DNA from: Ramazzottius varieornatus
Lineage: Eukaryota > Tardigrada > Eutardigrada > Parachela > Ramazzottiidae
Assembly: GCA_001949185.1 (NCBI GenBank)
Contig: BDGG01000001.1
Coordinates: 5,262,629-5,326,628, forward strand
Reading direction: 5' to 3'
DNA: 64,000 bases
Shown: positions 55,371-63,769 of the stretch, one piece after another
Position numbering within the stretch: the first letter of the stretch is position 1
Layout of the letters: every line of letters starts with the position of its first letter
Notes under the pieces: generated by a model
What the model saw: only the letters and a program-made list of their open reading frames with translations
What the model was told of the DNA's origin: nothing
Databases searched by the model: none
Translations under genes and position numbers: made by a program

Positions 55371-56199
55371 TGCGGATTTAACTTGAGTAATTTATGTACT
55401 TTTAGCATTCTTTTGTTGAAACGGTGAACACTGAGAATTCATGTGAAATAAAACGTGTCAACTGCCGGATAATTTACCGTGGAGCGATAACAAGTGATAA
55501 AAGTCTGGTCAGTTGCTGTGAGCCTTTGTGCCGATGGGATGACAGGCTGAGATTTCTGTGCAAACAAGATCATTAACAGGTTCATGACCTATGGGCAGTG
55601 TCGAATCACCTGTCGTGAGCGTTATGACAATGAGTCGACAGGTCGTAATTTCTGTGAGAACAAGTTCATCAACAGGTTCATGACCTGAGCTGGAATATGA
55701 TCGGCAGAAGGATGGAATAAAAGCACCACCCCGACAGCGTAGTAAAACAAAGATGGAACATTTCAAGTAGTCAACACTCGAAATCGATCACACCCACCTT
55801 CCCGAGTCAAGCATTCATATAAAGGAGCTCCAACTCTGGAATATTTCTTATCAGCTTGATTTTCCGGCATGTCTGTCGTTGCTTTGAACGTTTCAGTCAA
55901 AGTTCGGATTTCCAGCCTTGTCGAAGTAAACGAAGTGTACGGTTTCTTACGTGATCGCTGCAAGCTCTATTACCGCTTATTTTGCCAAGCTCCTCGCATC
56001 TTATTTTGCCAGATTTCTCCTTCCTCGTTACCGACGTACCATCCGTTGTGCTTTTCCAAATCCGTGTAGAGCCAGCTCCTGCCCTTCATCCCCGTCCGAT
56101 CCTGGACACGTTCCGATCTTTTCGTCGCATCGACCAAACGCTCACCGACCGCGGCATTATCTCCCCCTTTACCTTCGCTACAGTCCGATAAAATTCATC
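55371..56199. other. Gap with a two-copy direct repeat
   Basis: A segment near 55546-55594 is repeated with changes at 55639-55687 (shared CAGGTTCATGACCT, AATTTCTGTG). Short ORFs on both strands have no recognised motif. The end (about 56100-56199) probably holds the promoter of the next gene. Confidence 0.4.
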
Positions 56200-57846
56200 A
56201 TGGCCCAAACCTACAACGCGATTGCAGTAGACAATCCGGAGCAGCCACAAGTCGACTGGCTAAAGTTCTTCGACACACGCAACGTCCTGTTCACGGTGAG
56301 TGCTGCCACCTGCTAACTTTTCGGTACTATTGTAGGAGTTTTCGACGAATAATTGGATTCGGACCATGTCCAATTCATATTACCAAGTTTAAGTGTTCAT
56401 CAATGGACCATCCACTTTTGATCGACTCAGAAACTCGTTGTACTAGACGTGGCGAATAAAATGGACATGAACTGGGCTGTTTCAGAAAATTTTTGCTGAC
56501 CTTCGAATTGCGCATAATTTAATACTATTTGTTCCTTGAACAGCCAAAAGACTTTTCAGCTGTAAGGAGCGCACTGTACTATCCTCATGGCATTACGTAT
56601 CATTTTTAGCTAAAAGATTTTGCGGGCGGTTTCTCCTACTGGAACGAGCTGTTCTTTTTCGACTTCCGCCGACACTCTGAGAGGAAGAATGGCTATGTTG
56701 CATGGTCGGGGGAAGAAACCCTGCGTTTAAGTGTATCCGACTTTGACAACTTTGTCGGATGGATGCAGGGCTTGATGGCACAGCTCGAGTTGGGGGAGAG
56801 CCAGGGCAGACGTCTTCACAATTTGTGTGAAGCCGGGAACGTCGAAACTGACATAGATGGGTGGGGAAACATCAGGTTCACCAAGCAGGGTTTTGAGGTG
56901 ACATCCTTCGAGCTAGACATGCACCAAATGGGCGCGTGCATGGCAGGCATCATAGAACTGGCGAGATTTCTCCGAGAGTACCCGGGAATCGATCTCGCCA
57001 CACCGCGTCTAGAAGCGTTGGCCAAGAACAAACGACAGAAGTACAGCGGTAAACAAAACCAGCAGGCCGGTGAGCCTTTTAGTGACATCCAGCCGGGCTT
57101 TAGTGCGCCTCGTATGGTCAATCGTCCTCCTACACTGTATCATGAGTCCGATTATCGGGAACGTGACTTTTTCAATTAGCAGCAGGGGTTCAATCAGCCA
57201 CAACAGCGAAATCTTACCCAGCAGCTGCAGCAGGTCAATTACCGGCCTACACAACAGACATTTAATCAACAGCCGGGAAATGATAAACGTGAACCGCCAT
57301 GTGTTGGAGGTCAAGTGGTGCAAACGTAAAACCAAACCCAGGGGTTCATTCAACAGCATGGTCAGGGGTTGCCGGCCCCGCCAATGCTTCCACCAATCTA
57401 CAACACGCAGAAGCAAGACTGGGTGGACTTGCTGAACATCCCGGCACCACAGACGCCGTCTCCAACGCTCAGCGACTACGACGCCGCTCGCTTCAAGCGC
57501 GACTTCGCCGAAGTGGTCCATCACTGGGACACAGAGAAGTACGCCTCAGATCAAAATTAGGTAAATTTTTATCATTAGGTTAACGCTTTCGATTTTCTTT
57601 TCTGAAGTCGCAAGGAAGACCAGCGAGACAAGAAGACCGACATGCTGATCGAAATCAAGAAAGAACCGCTTGAAATCGAGAACATCAGCCCGTAAGACGC
57701 TCAAGTCTTTGGACAGTGAAAATTTGGGTTTCCACCATAATATAGAATAGCGTGTTCAAACTATACAATGTCTTTCAGGCCCAATACCAGCAAGCCGCAG
57801 CCTCCGCCACTACCGCCAATGCTAATGCCATAGGGGATAAGAAGTG
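56200..57846 (+). pseudogene. Element B protein with Gln-rich tail, possibly DNA-binding
   Basis: Exon 1 is 56200-56295 (MAQTYNAIAVDNPEQPQVDW), followed by an intron with GTGAGT/TTTTAG borders and exon 2 from 56610. The folded part has two beta-rich halves (GFSYWNELFFFDFRRHSE; DGWGNIRFTKQGFEVTSFEL). The spacing loosely recalls PC4-like single-strand DNA-binding folds, but this is a guess. The first stop is TAG at 57177, followed by CAG; the same frame runs on through a Gln/Asn/Pro-rich tail past a TAA near 57330 to about 57560. Further small exons (about 57610-57690 and 57780-57846) may follow. Both stops replace what look like Gln codons. It lies upstream of the polymerase piece, in the same direction. 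Confidence 0.45.
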
Positions 57847-57934
57847 AGTGTGACTCCATTCCATTTCGATATTAGCTACGCGCTCCAATTTCTTTTACCA
57901 ACGTACTGTGAGCTAACTTGTAACTTCTTGTCTT

Positions 57935-58407
57935 CAGGTTGGTGGACGAGTTTGAGTTGTCTGGTCCGCGACTCATGCGCAGAGCGAAAGAGCCTGTCGC
58001 ATGCGATCGTGTCCATCCAACGTAGCATGTGGGATCCAGACAATAATCTGTGTTGCGCTCGTTCGATAGTCGTGAGCCTTTCGAAGATGGAGGACACGCC
58101 GGCAGAATACCACGCAGTTCGGGACTCGAGAATGAAGTTACAATGCGAGCGCGCCAGACCGCTTCATCTCGATGCGGGTGTTCCCTTTGGTCCGTGTGGT
58201 CTTCCACAGAGCGAGCTCTTCCAGAAACTACTAGCCAAACGTGGGATCCAGCTGCTGGCGTTTAATGCTAACGCCAAGAGAGCTCCAATGAATGACAGTC
58301 CGCACTTCCCCAAGCTAGCAGCAATCTTGTACGAGGCTGGGCACTTTGATGCGGTTGCAAAGCCGCACCGTATTGTCGGCAAGGATGCTCGATGTGGAGG
58401 TACGTAA
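57935..58407 (+). pseudogene. N-terminal piece of protein-primed DNA polymerase B, element B
   Basis: After a CTTCAG acceptor at about 57938 the frame contains NNLCCARSIVVSLSKM, LHLDAGVPFGPCGLPQSELF and LAAILYEAGHFDAVAKPHR. These are the conserved N-terminal blocks that precede the zinc-rich linker and exonuclease/polymerase domains in Polinton and related protein-primed B polymerases; the CARxxV and AGVPxGPCG blocks are the most telling. Everything after it is absent: the frame ends at 58407, directly beside a TIR fragment and the truncated 3' end of the capsid gene. It is therefore catalytically dead. An upstream frame break near 58020 is likely. Confidence 0.6.
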
Positions 58408-58446
58408 ACTAACGTTTCCGGCAAATTGAAAACTACCTTTAATGCA

Positions 58447-59775
58447 TTATTCAATATTGCAATGTTTGGTCAAACCTGGGTACCGTGTAAATTTTAGTGG
58501 ACGCAACTTGATTTGCGTCCATAACACCAGTCCCACAACAAGTCCCACAACACAACACACAAGCCCCACAACACCAGTTCGGCGTCGACTCAGGCAGGAC
58601 GAATGACCCAGATCGGGTTCAAAGGAGAATGCCATCAAAGCAAACCCTTTTTCCCAATGGTCAGGATCAAAGAGCAGGCTCGAATTTTGAAACATTAGGC
58701 CAGTGGTTTCTAGCAGAGAGAGGTATCCATCCCGTTCAAATCCGTTTCCGGGCGTGAATTGGAGAGGGCGCGAGGGGAGGTTTTCGCTGTTAACGATAAA
58801 GCCGACCTGACTGAGGTTGGCCGACTCCACCTTTAGCGGGTTTTTCTTGTAATGCCCCGCAATAGCGGCGCTGTCCACAAGGGCCAAAATTACTTTTTTA
58901 GGGATAATGCCTCTAAACAAATCATTTCTAGCAAAACTCATGACTCCGGCGTTGATCGTCAGCTCTAGCACATTCTTTTCTTCGAAAAAGATTAAAGCGT
59001 TTCGCTTGGCCAGCAACATTTCATGGGCAACTAGAAATTCTGGATCCATCTTCATTTTTCGTATCTTTAATTGCGCCGACGTTATGATTAGCTTCAGTCC
59101 CAGTGCTTCCTCCTCACTCATCATGTATGGTACCGCCTTGGCACGATGCAGAATGAGCTTGATATCCATTCGGTTTGGAATAAGCAGAGGCTGTTTGGCT
59201 AGTTCACTAGGGAACCTAGAGCATAACTTCCACGTTTGGTCCCCTTTCAGTCGGTTATACCGATTTCGCAGTCCGGAGTTGGTCATGGCCGCATTCGTCG
59301 GAGTGGTCACGGTAGTATCATGACTGCCGGCAGTGTCAAGGTGGAAGCCTTGTAGCTCCAACTGCTCTTTAGAGGATGGTCCGTAGCCCAGCAACGCCTC
59401 GGCGTAATTAGCGAAGTTAGCCAGCTGCGACACCCCAGTTACCCGCTCCCCGGTCAAATAAAATTCCTCTGTTTGCCACATGGTACTGGCAATCATGTTG
59501 ATAGGCCCGTAGGTAACGGTGTCGGGAACTATAAAGACACCATCGGCCTTTCGAACTTTAAAGTCCCACAGAAGGTAGGAATTATGTAGGTCAACAAATT
59601 CGTCAGGGCTGCCCGTAACTTCAAAACTGATGGATTCCATGTTGAGACGATTACCCACTGGATTTACATATATCCATTTTCCCGTATCCATATATGACTG
59701 TGTAGGGGGTACGCTATTCCAGTACTCGACAGCAGTGTTAACACAGTCCGCTGAGGCAGGATGTACTTTGGCCAT
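58447..59775 (-). CDS. Major capsid protein (double jelly-roll type), altered C-terminus
   Basis: The 442-aa ORF starts at ATG 59775, three bases after the stop of the core gene. N-terminal blocks GKWIYVNPVGNRLNMESISF, FVDLHNSYLLWDFKV, YGPINMIASTMWQTEEFYL and LLGYGPSSKEQLELQGFHLD match the family named after C. elegans F54H12.2, which corresponds to the capsid of Polinton-type viruses. It would form the pseudo-hexagonal trimers of an icosahedral shell. Family members end with a conserved strand region after the FxPDL block; here homology stops at about FEPDLGHSS. The remainder (hydrophobic VVGLVCCVVGLVVGLVLW and the last 25 residues) is encoded by unrelated sequence plus the internal TIR fragment. 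So the C-terminal 40-50 residues are replaced. Confidence 0.75.
   Translation of the reverse strand: MAKVHPASADCVNTAVEYWNSVPPTQSYMDTGKWIYVNPVGNRLNMESISFEVTGSPDEFVDLHNSYLLWDFKVRKADGVFIVPDTVTYGPINMIASTMWQTEEFYLTGERVTGVSQLANFANYAEALLGYGPSSKEQLELQGFHLDTAGSHDTTVTTPTNAAMTNSGLRNRYNRLKGDQTWKLCSRFPSELAKQPLLIPNRMDIKLILHRAKAVPYMMSEEEALGLKLIITSAQLKIRKMKMDPEFLVAHEMLLAKRNALIFFEEKNVLELTINAGVMSFARNDLFRGIIPKKVILALVDSAAIAGHYKKNPLKVESANLSQVGFIVNSENLPSRPLQFTPGNGFERDGYLSLLETTGLMFQNSSLLFDPDHWEKGFALMAFSFEPDLGHSSCLSRRRTGVVGLVCCVVGLVVGLVLWTQIKLRPLKFTRYPGLTKHCNIE
58470..58522 (-). repeat. Internal degenerate copy of the element B TIR
   Basis: 58493-58522 is identical to 30 bases of the right TIR (63924-63953), and similarity continues, diverged, to about 58470 (CAAACCTGGGTACC against CAAAAACCCGGGTA). 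It has the same orientation as the right TIR and is inverted relative to the left one. It lies inside the 3' end of the capsid ORF. Confidence 0.8.
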
Positions 59776-59777
59776 GA

Positions 59778-60308
59778 TTAGGCTGCAAAGGGGTTGCTGC
59801 GGGAAGAATGTTGGATGAGTTTCGCAAGTGGTACTCCACGGGCTTTCTTGTTTGTCTTTTTCTTGCGAGAGGCTTTCTTTTTGCTCGATTTGCGAGGTTT
59901 CTTCTTCGACACTGCCTTTTTCGCGACTGACTTTCGTTTGCGTTTTGGTTTGGTGATGCCGACGACCACTGGCTTCGCCTTCTTCGCTCGACGCTTGCGT
60001 CCTGATCCGATCTGTCGTGCGATTCCCTTCAGGCCTTTGATGACGGCCTTGCTCGTGCGGTGATTAGCGCTAGCAGCAAAGTCATGGCCACCGACCACGT
60101 CGCATATGACTGATTTTCCTATGTTAGATAGCGCTGGAATCAGTGCACTTTTGACACCTCGAGCAACGGCGCCAAATAAATTTCCGAAGAATCCGTGCCC
60201 TACTTGTGCGCCAATGCCGACGAATTTTGGTATGGAGCCGCCGGTTGGCTGTAATAGCTGAACGAAAACATGTGCAGGAATGGCAGACGATTGAAAGTTA
60301 CTTTCCAT
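59778..60308 (-). CDS. pVI-like membrane-active / basic core protein
   Basis: 176 aa, intact. The middle part (GHGFFGNLFGAVARGVKSAL, then NIGKSVICDVVGGHDFAASA) is an amphipathic Gly/Ala-rich segment like the lytic protein (adenovirus pVI analogue) of Polinton-like and adintovirus genomes. The C-terminal half is packed with Lys/Arg (KPKRKRKSVAKKAVSKKKPR, KKKASRKKKTNKK), like a DNA-condensing core protein. It appears to combine two virion roles in one chain. It starts two bases after the penton gene stop and ends two bases before the capsid start, so the genes are packed operon-like. Confidence 0.6.
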   Translation of the reverse strand: MESNFQSSAIPAHVFVQLLQPTGGSIPKFVGIGAQVGHGFFGNLFGAVARGVKSALIPALSNIGKSVICDVVGGHDFAASANHRTSKAVIKGLKGIARQIGSGRKRRAKKAKPVVVGITKPKRKRKSVAKKAVSKKKPRKSSKKKASRKKKTNKKARGVPLAKLIQHSSRSNPFAA

Positions 60309-60310
60309 CG

Positions 60311-61024
60311 TTAGGCTCTTTTGCGAAATCTTAGTCGCACAGTTGTAATGCCGTCAGCGAAGGGAATGATCCGACCAGTACTGTCGGCCAATTCTACAAT
60401 AATTTTGTCGAATGAGTTGTTAGTGATCGGGACGAATGACCCACTTCCCTGGCACATTCGGCCCTGGGTCACGCTCTCAGCGGAAATCACAGCGAGAACT
60501 TGTACCTTTGTATTTCCCACCAGCTGAGGTCGAATCAAATTACAGTAAACATAGACTGTGTTGGTGTGGGTCGTCAGAGAAGCTTCCCGTAAGCCAAATG
60601 ACTGCTCATTACCCGAAAAACGTTTCATATACGGACTGAGCTCGACCGCTATTACTGTGTCGTTCGGTGCCCGTGATACTGTTCGGTCGAGTGCATTGTA
60701 CTTGAACACTGGATCCGCAGCTGGTGACAATAGATTCAGCGCATTACACAGAGCCTCAACGTCCTGATAGTAACCTTGAGGTGTGACTTTCTGGTAACTT
60801 TTGCCATCCTTCATTCGAAACATAATGTTTCGCTCATCCCCATCTTTGGGGAAGGTGGCAATGCGTTCCGGGCATTGGATAGAGACAAGACTCATCTCCC
60901 AGAGTTCAGATTCAGGGATAAGCACTTCCTCCGCCAAGTGGGTGGTAAAAGCAGTGGAGGTATTGTGGAAAAAATCACGGCTGGCATCGCTTGACAAGGT
61001 GATGATAAAGTTGTTAAGTGACAT
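60311..61024 (-). CDS. Penton-like minor capsid protein, element B
   Basis: 237 aa, intact, from ATG 61024, which overlaps the integrase end by 11 bp. The family signature is FIITLSSDASRDFFHNT at the start, SELWEMSLVSIQCPE in the first strand, TVYVYCNLIRPQLVG mid-way, and a C-terminal strand set ending TVRLRFRKRA after IIVELADSTGRIIPF. These are the features of the single jelly-roll penton protein of Polinton-type elements. The homologue in element A (24796-25568) keeps the same WEVALVE and LRLHFR blocks. Confidence 0.75.
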   Translation of the reverse strand: MSLNNFIITLSSDASRDFFHNTSTAFTTHLAEEVLIPESELWEMSLVSIQCPERIATFPKDGDERNIMFRMKDGKSYQKVTPQGYYQDVEALCNALNLLSPAADPVFKYNALDRTVSRAPNDTVIAVELSPYMKRFSGNEQSFGLREASLTTHTNTVYVYCNLIRPQLVGNTKVQVLAVISAESVTQGRMCQGSGSFVPITNNSFDKIIVELADSTGRIIPFADGITTVRLRFRKRA

Positions 61025-62154
61025 TCTTGATCATGCCGTTAAACTTTCTAGTCGTTACCCACTCGTCGAATTTTTTATCCCAGCCAACGTAATGCACCAG
61101 TACTTTTCCCCTTTTCCGGTCGAGTTCTTGGACGTGAACGAGCTCGTCTTCGGTGTAATTAACTGACTGAAGCTGCCACGGATAAAATCGGCCTTTCACC
61201 GCGTCTCCCTTCAGATCTTTCAATAAATAAAGCACTGCTTCGTCGTCGGTGTTTTTCACAGATAAAACTCTATACACTTCCGAACTCAAATCTTGCAAAA
61301 ATCCCTTTTCAAAACTTTTCTTCTACACCGATACACGCACCAACTGCTCCGTTACAAACTTCTCCTTGGACAAACGCCGAAATGCGTAGGTGACTTTGTG
61401 AGTTCCATACAGAGCCTTCTTGATCTCTTCCTTGTTATTCTCGGTCACATTGTTGGGTGCAACGAAGCCCAGTGTCTTGTGTGGTGTTTCATTGTACGGG
61501 TCCACGAAACTTTGCAGGACTTCAACGTAGCGTTTGTTACCGACTAATGAAAAGTACCGATACAGCCGTTCCATAATTGTTCGATGAAAGCGCTCGACGG
61601 TCGCTGCCTTGGTCTCAGAGCCCAGTGTTGAGAAATGCTCAATATCTTTCTGACGCATATATTGCTGGAACCTGTCGTTGTAAAACTCCGTACCCTGATC
61701 ACTCTACAATACTTGAATATTTTCTCCCGACGCCTCGTACAGCTGCCTAAAGCCGGCCAAAACAGCCTCTTTTGTCTTGTTGCTGATCGGCTGAAGATAG
61801 GCTTTTCTCGAAAATGCATCAATTGCCGACAAAATAAACCCGTTACCATCAGTCTGGTCCTTGATTGGATTAACATCGATCAGGTCGATTTGCCAGTTTT
61901 CCAGGTCCATCAACAACAATAGGCACTCTCGGAAAATTTCGTCTAACGGGTGCATGCAGAGTATAGACAGGGTTCTTCTTCAGCCAGGCTTTAACTAACT
62001 CTTTCTTCAAATCAGGACACTTGCTCCTCTTACTCAACTCCTGATACAACAATTTTACACCACCGAACGAACCGACAGATTTTGGGCCATGGTAGATTTT
62101 GTTTAACAACTTGTGCAAGTTTTTCTTGTTACATGGACCGTTTTCGCTTCCCAT
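61014..62154 (-). pseudogene. Retroviral-type integrase with chromo-like C-terminus, element B
   Basis: The N-terminal segment starts at ATG 62154 (HKLLNKIYHGPKSVGSFGGV; WLKKNPVYTLHAPVRRNF). After a frame shift near 61930 come the core motifs WQIDLIDVNP (Asp), SDQGTEF (Asp) and TVERFHRTIMERLYRYF (Glu). The tail (FEKGFLQDLSSEVYRVL) and a chromo-barrel or Tudor-like module (VHYVGWDKKFDEWV) follow. Two in-frame TAG codons interrupt it, at 61704-61706 just before the second Asp and at 61323-61325. The family is that named after C. elegans F54H12.3. All three catalytic residues are present, but the three breaks mean no full protein. Confidence 0.85.
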
Positions 62155-62656
62155 GCTTGAAAAACTGTTAAGAAAATACGATACATTAGGGGAGAAATGC
62201 CGTTTGGTGCTTTACCCGACAGAAATTGCCTGCGCATTAGAGGTCGCCAGATGGTTAAACACTTGTAATGCAAAACACGCAGACACAATGGAGCTAGATG
62301 AAGGCCAGATTGTGCAACGCATTGGTTAAAAATATGAGCCAGACCATCTTTACCTATGGCGTTGAGACGAAAGTAAAATTGTTTCCTCTTTTGCACCTCA
62401 TCCTCAATCTCTTGTCGACAGCAATGCTTTCCGTTCCCGTGACACACTTCTGGCATCCCATCTTGACTTCTCTAATATAGGCATGGCGAATGAGATAGGC
62501 AAAAATGTACTTGAACAGTGCTACGGCTCGCTTGGTGGTGAGAATAGTTGTACAAGAATGGATGCTTCTTGCGCTGGCGTTGCTACACAGTCCGGTGATA
62601 AGTTCACTTTTGAACGATCCAAAGTTCTTTTCAGCCAGGTTCGACGAGTCCGTCAT
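62103..62656 (-). CDS. Unrecognised Cys-containing ORF between integrase and IAP
   Basis: The minus-strand frame 62656-62354 overlaps the 3' end of the IAP gene by 26 bp and contains ILTTKRAVALFKYIFAYLIR and VKMGCQKCVTG. A second frame, 62456-62103, follows. The helix before a CxxC recalls small proteins of Polinton-like elements, but no family can be named. The frame break is near 62400. Confidence 0.35.
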
Positions 62657-63231
62657 CTTCCTTGATCCCTGTAGTTAGCACGAGCGGGCAGGATTTGTTC
62701 AGCTGTCGATGATAATGCCAGGCTTTTACGGTTGGCACATGCAGCCATCCGTCCTTCACTCTGCACATGGGGCATTTGACGTGTTGCTCATCGAGGAAGA
62801 AACCCGCTCTGGCCAGTCCGTTGGGATCGTACACCTTCTTTCCAGGCCACAGACAAAAGCTCGCAAACCGATCAGTATAGTTGCGCATATGATAATGTAT
62901 ACCATGTAATGGTGCGTGTAGTGGCTTAATATCCAGCGAGTCAGGCGTGTCGTACCCGATCTTCTTCTCCACGGCAAACTTCACACCCTGCCGCATTTTA
63001 TACACGTCCAGCGCAAACTTACATTTTTCTCGAAGGTACAGGTGCTCAGACACAGGTTCATCACCATCCCGCAACCACTCGTGAATAAGAACACCACAAT
63101 AGTCACACTGTACTACGTCTTGCCTGTATAGCGTAGACCCGCCGCTGCCAACGAAATGGGACTAACATGAGTGTTTTTCCGCGTCGCAAAACTTTTCCGG
63201 CGCTCGATAAAGTCCACGTCCAGTACAGACA
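62631..63231 (-). pseudogene. IAP-like protein with two BIR domains, element B
   Basis: From ATG 63231 the frame shows the first BIR: RRKSFATRK, LAAAGLRYTGK, then after a one-base frame change near 63122 VQCDYCGVLIHEW ... EHLYLREKC (the CxxC...H...C zinc set). The second BIR follows: RFASFCLWPG, LARAGFFLDEQHVKCPMC, GWLHVPTVKAWHYHRQLNKSC. Both keep the zinc ligands and the conserved Arg, Trp and Gly positions. No RING finger is visible after it. IAPs of baculoviruses and other large DNA viruses block caspases or their activators, so by analogy this could delay host-cell death. Neither location nor target is shown by the sequence. One frame break is seen; otherwise it is well preserved. Confidence 0.75.
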
Positions 63232-63274
63232 TATTTCAAACAGCCGTTTGGACAGAATATGTTTGGGTGGTTGC

Positions 63275-63769
63275 TTATGTCAAGCGTCTTCGACGGAGTA
63301 AAACCGAAACTAGAAACGTTCCACCAACTAGAAGAATGACGACCATGTTCGCACCAGCAACTTGTAGCGCAGTCCTGGTTGAATCAACCGAACGATACTC
63401 TAGTCCTTCACCGTTGATAGTGATGAAAGGTGGTTGGTTAGTACGTACACATGCTGCCACAACCTTCAGGCGTTGAGGCGGTACAATACTGCAGTCAAAA
63501 TTATCGTTGCCTAGTACGTCCAGTATGTTCAGGTTGGGATAATGGTGGAGCAAGTCGGTGTAATTAATCTGGCGGAGATAATTGTGAGCGGCCAGAATAT
63601 GATACACTCGCTTATCAAACGTTGCGGTTTCCAGCTTCAACTGGTGAAGACCGCGATCAAGACAATCGATGACAGCCGGCGAATTTCTGCAAAAGCATCC
63701 CTCAATACAAGCCGAAGCAGTTCTGAAAGATACCAGAGCGATACAGTACACAAACAAGTAATTGGTCAT
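63275..63769 (-). CDS. LRR-type single-pass membrane protein, right copy (element B)
   Basis: An intronless 164-aa ORF. The start ATG (63769) is at the very inner edge of the right TIR, so its promoter must lie in the TIR. Signal peptide MTNYLFVYCIALVSFRTASA; LRRNT-type cap CIEGCFCRNSPAVIDC; a repeat segment LHHYPNLNILDVLGNDNFDC with closing Cys residues; then a transmembrane helix (NMVVILLVGGTFLVSVLL) and an Arg-rich tail RRRRLT. Same layout as the left copy (54576-55370) and shared residues in the YPxLxxLxVLxNxxxxxC block, so the two are paralogues. Outside-facing recognition is inferred. Confidence 0.75.
   Translation of the reverse strand: MTNYLFVYCIALVSFRTASACIEGCFCRNSPAVIDCLDRGLHQLKLETATFDKRVYHILAAHNYLRQINYTDLLHHYPNLNILDVLGNDNFDCSIVPPQRLKVVAACVRTNQPPFITINGEGLEYRSVDSTRTALQVAGANMVVILLVGGTFLVSVLLRRRRLT

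Noticed and set aside
59794-60063. 89-aa plus-strand Phe-rich ORF
   Set aside because: It is the antisense shadow of the Lys/Arg-rich tail of the core protein (AAG/AAA codons read backward as Phe).
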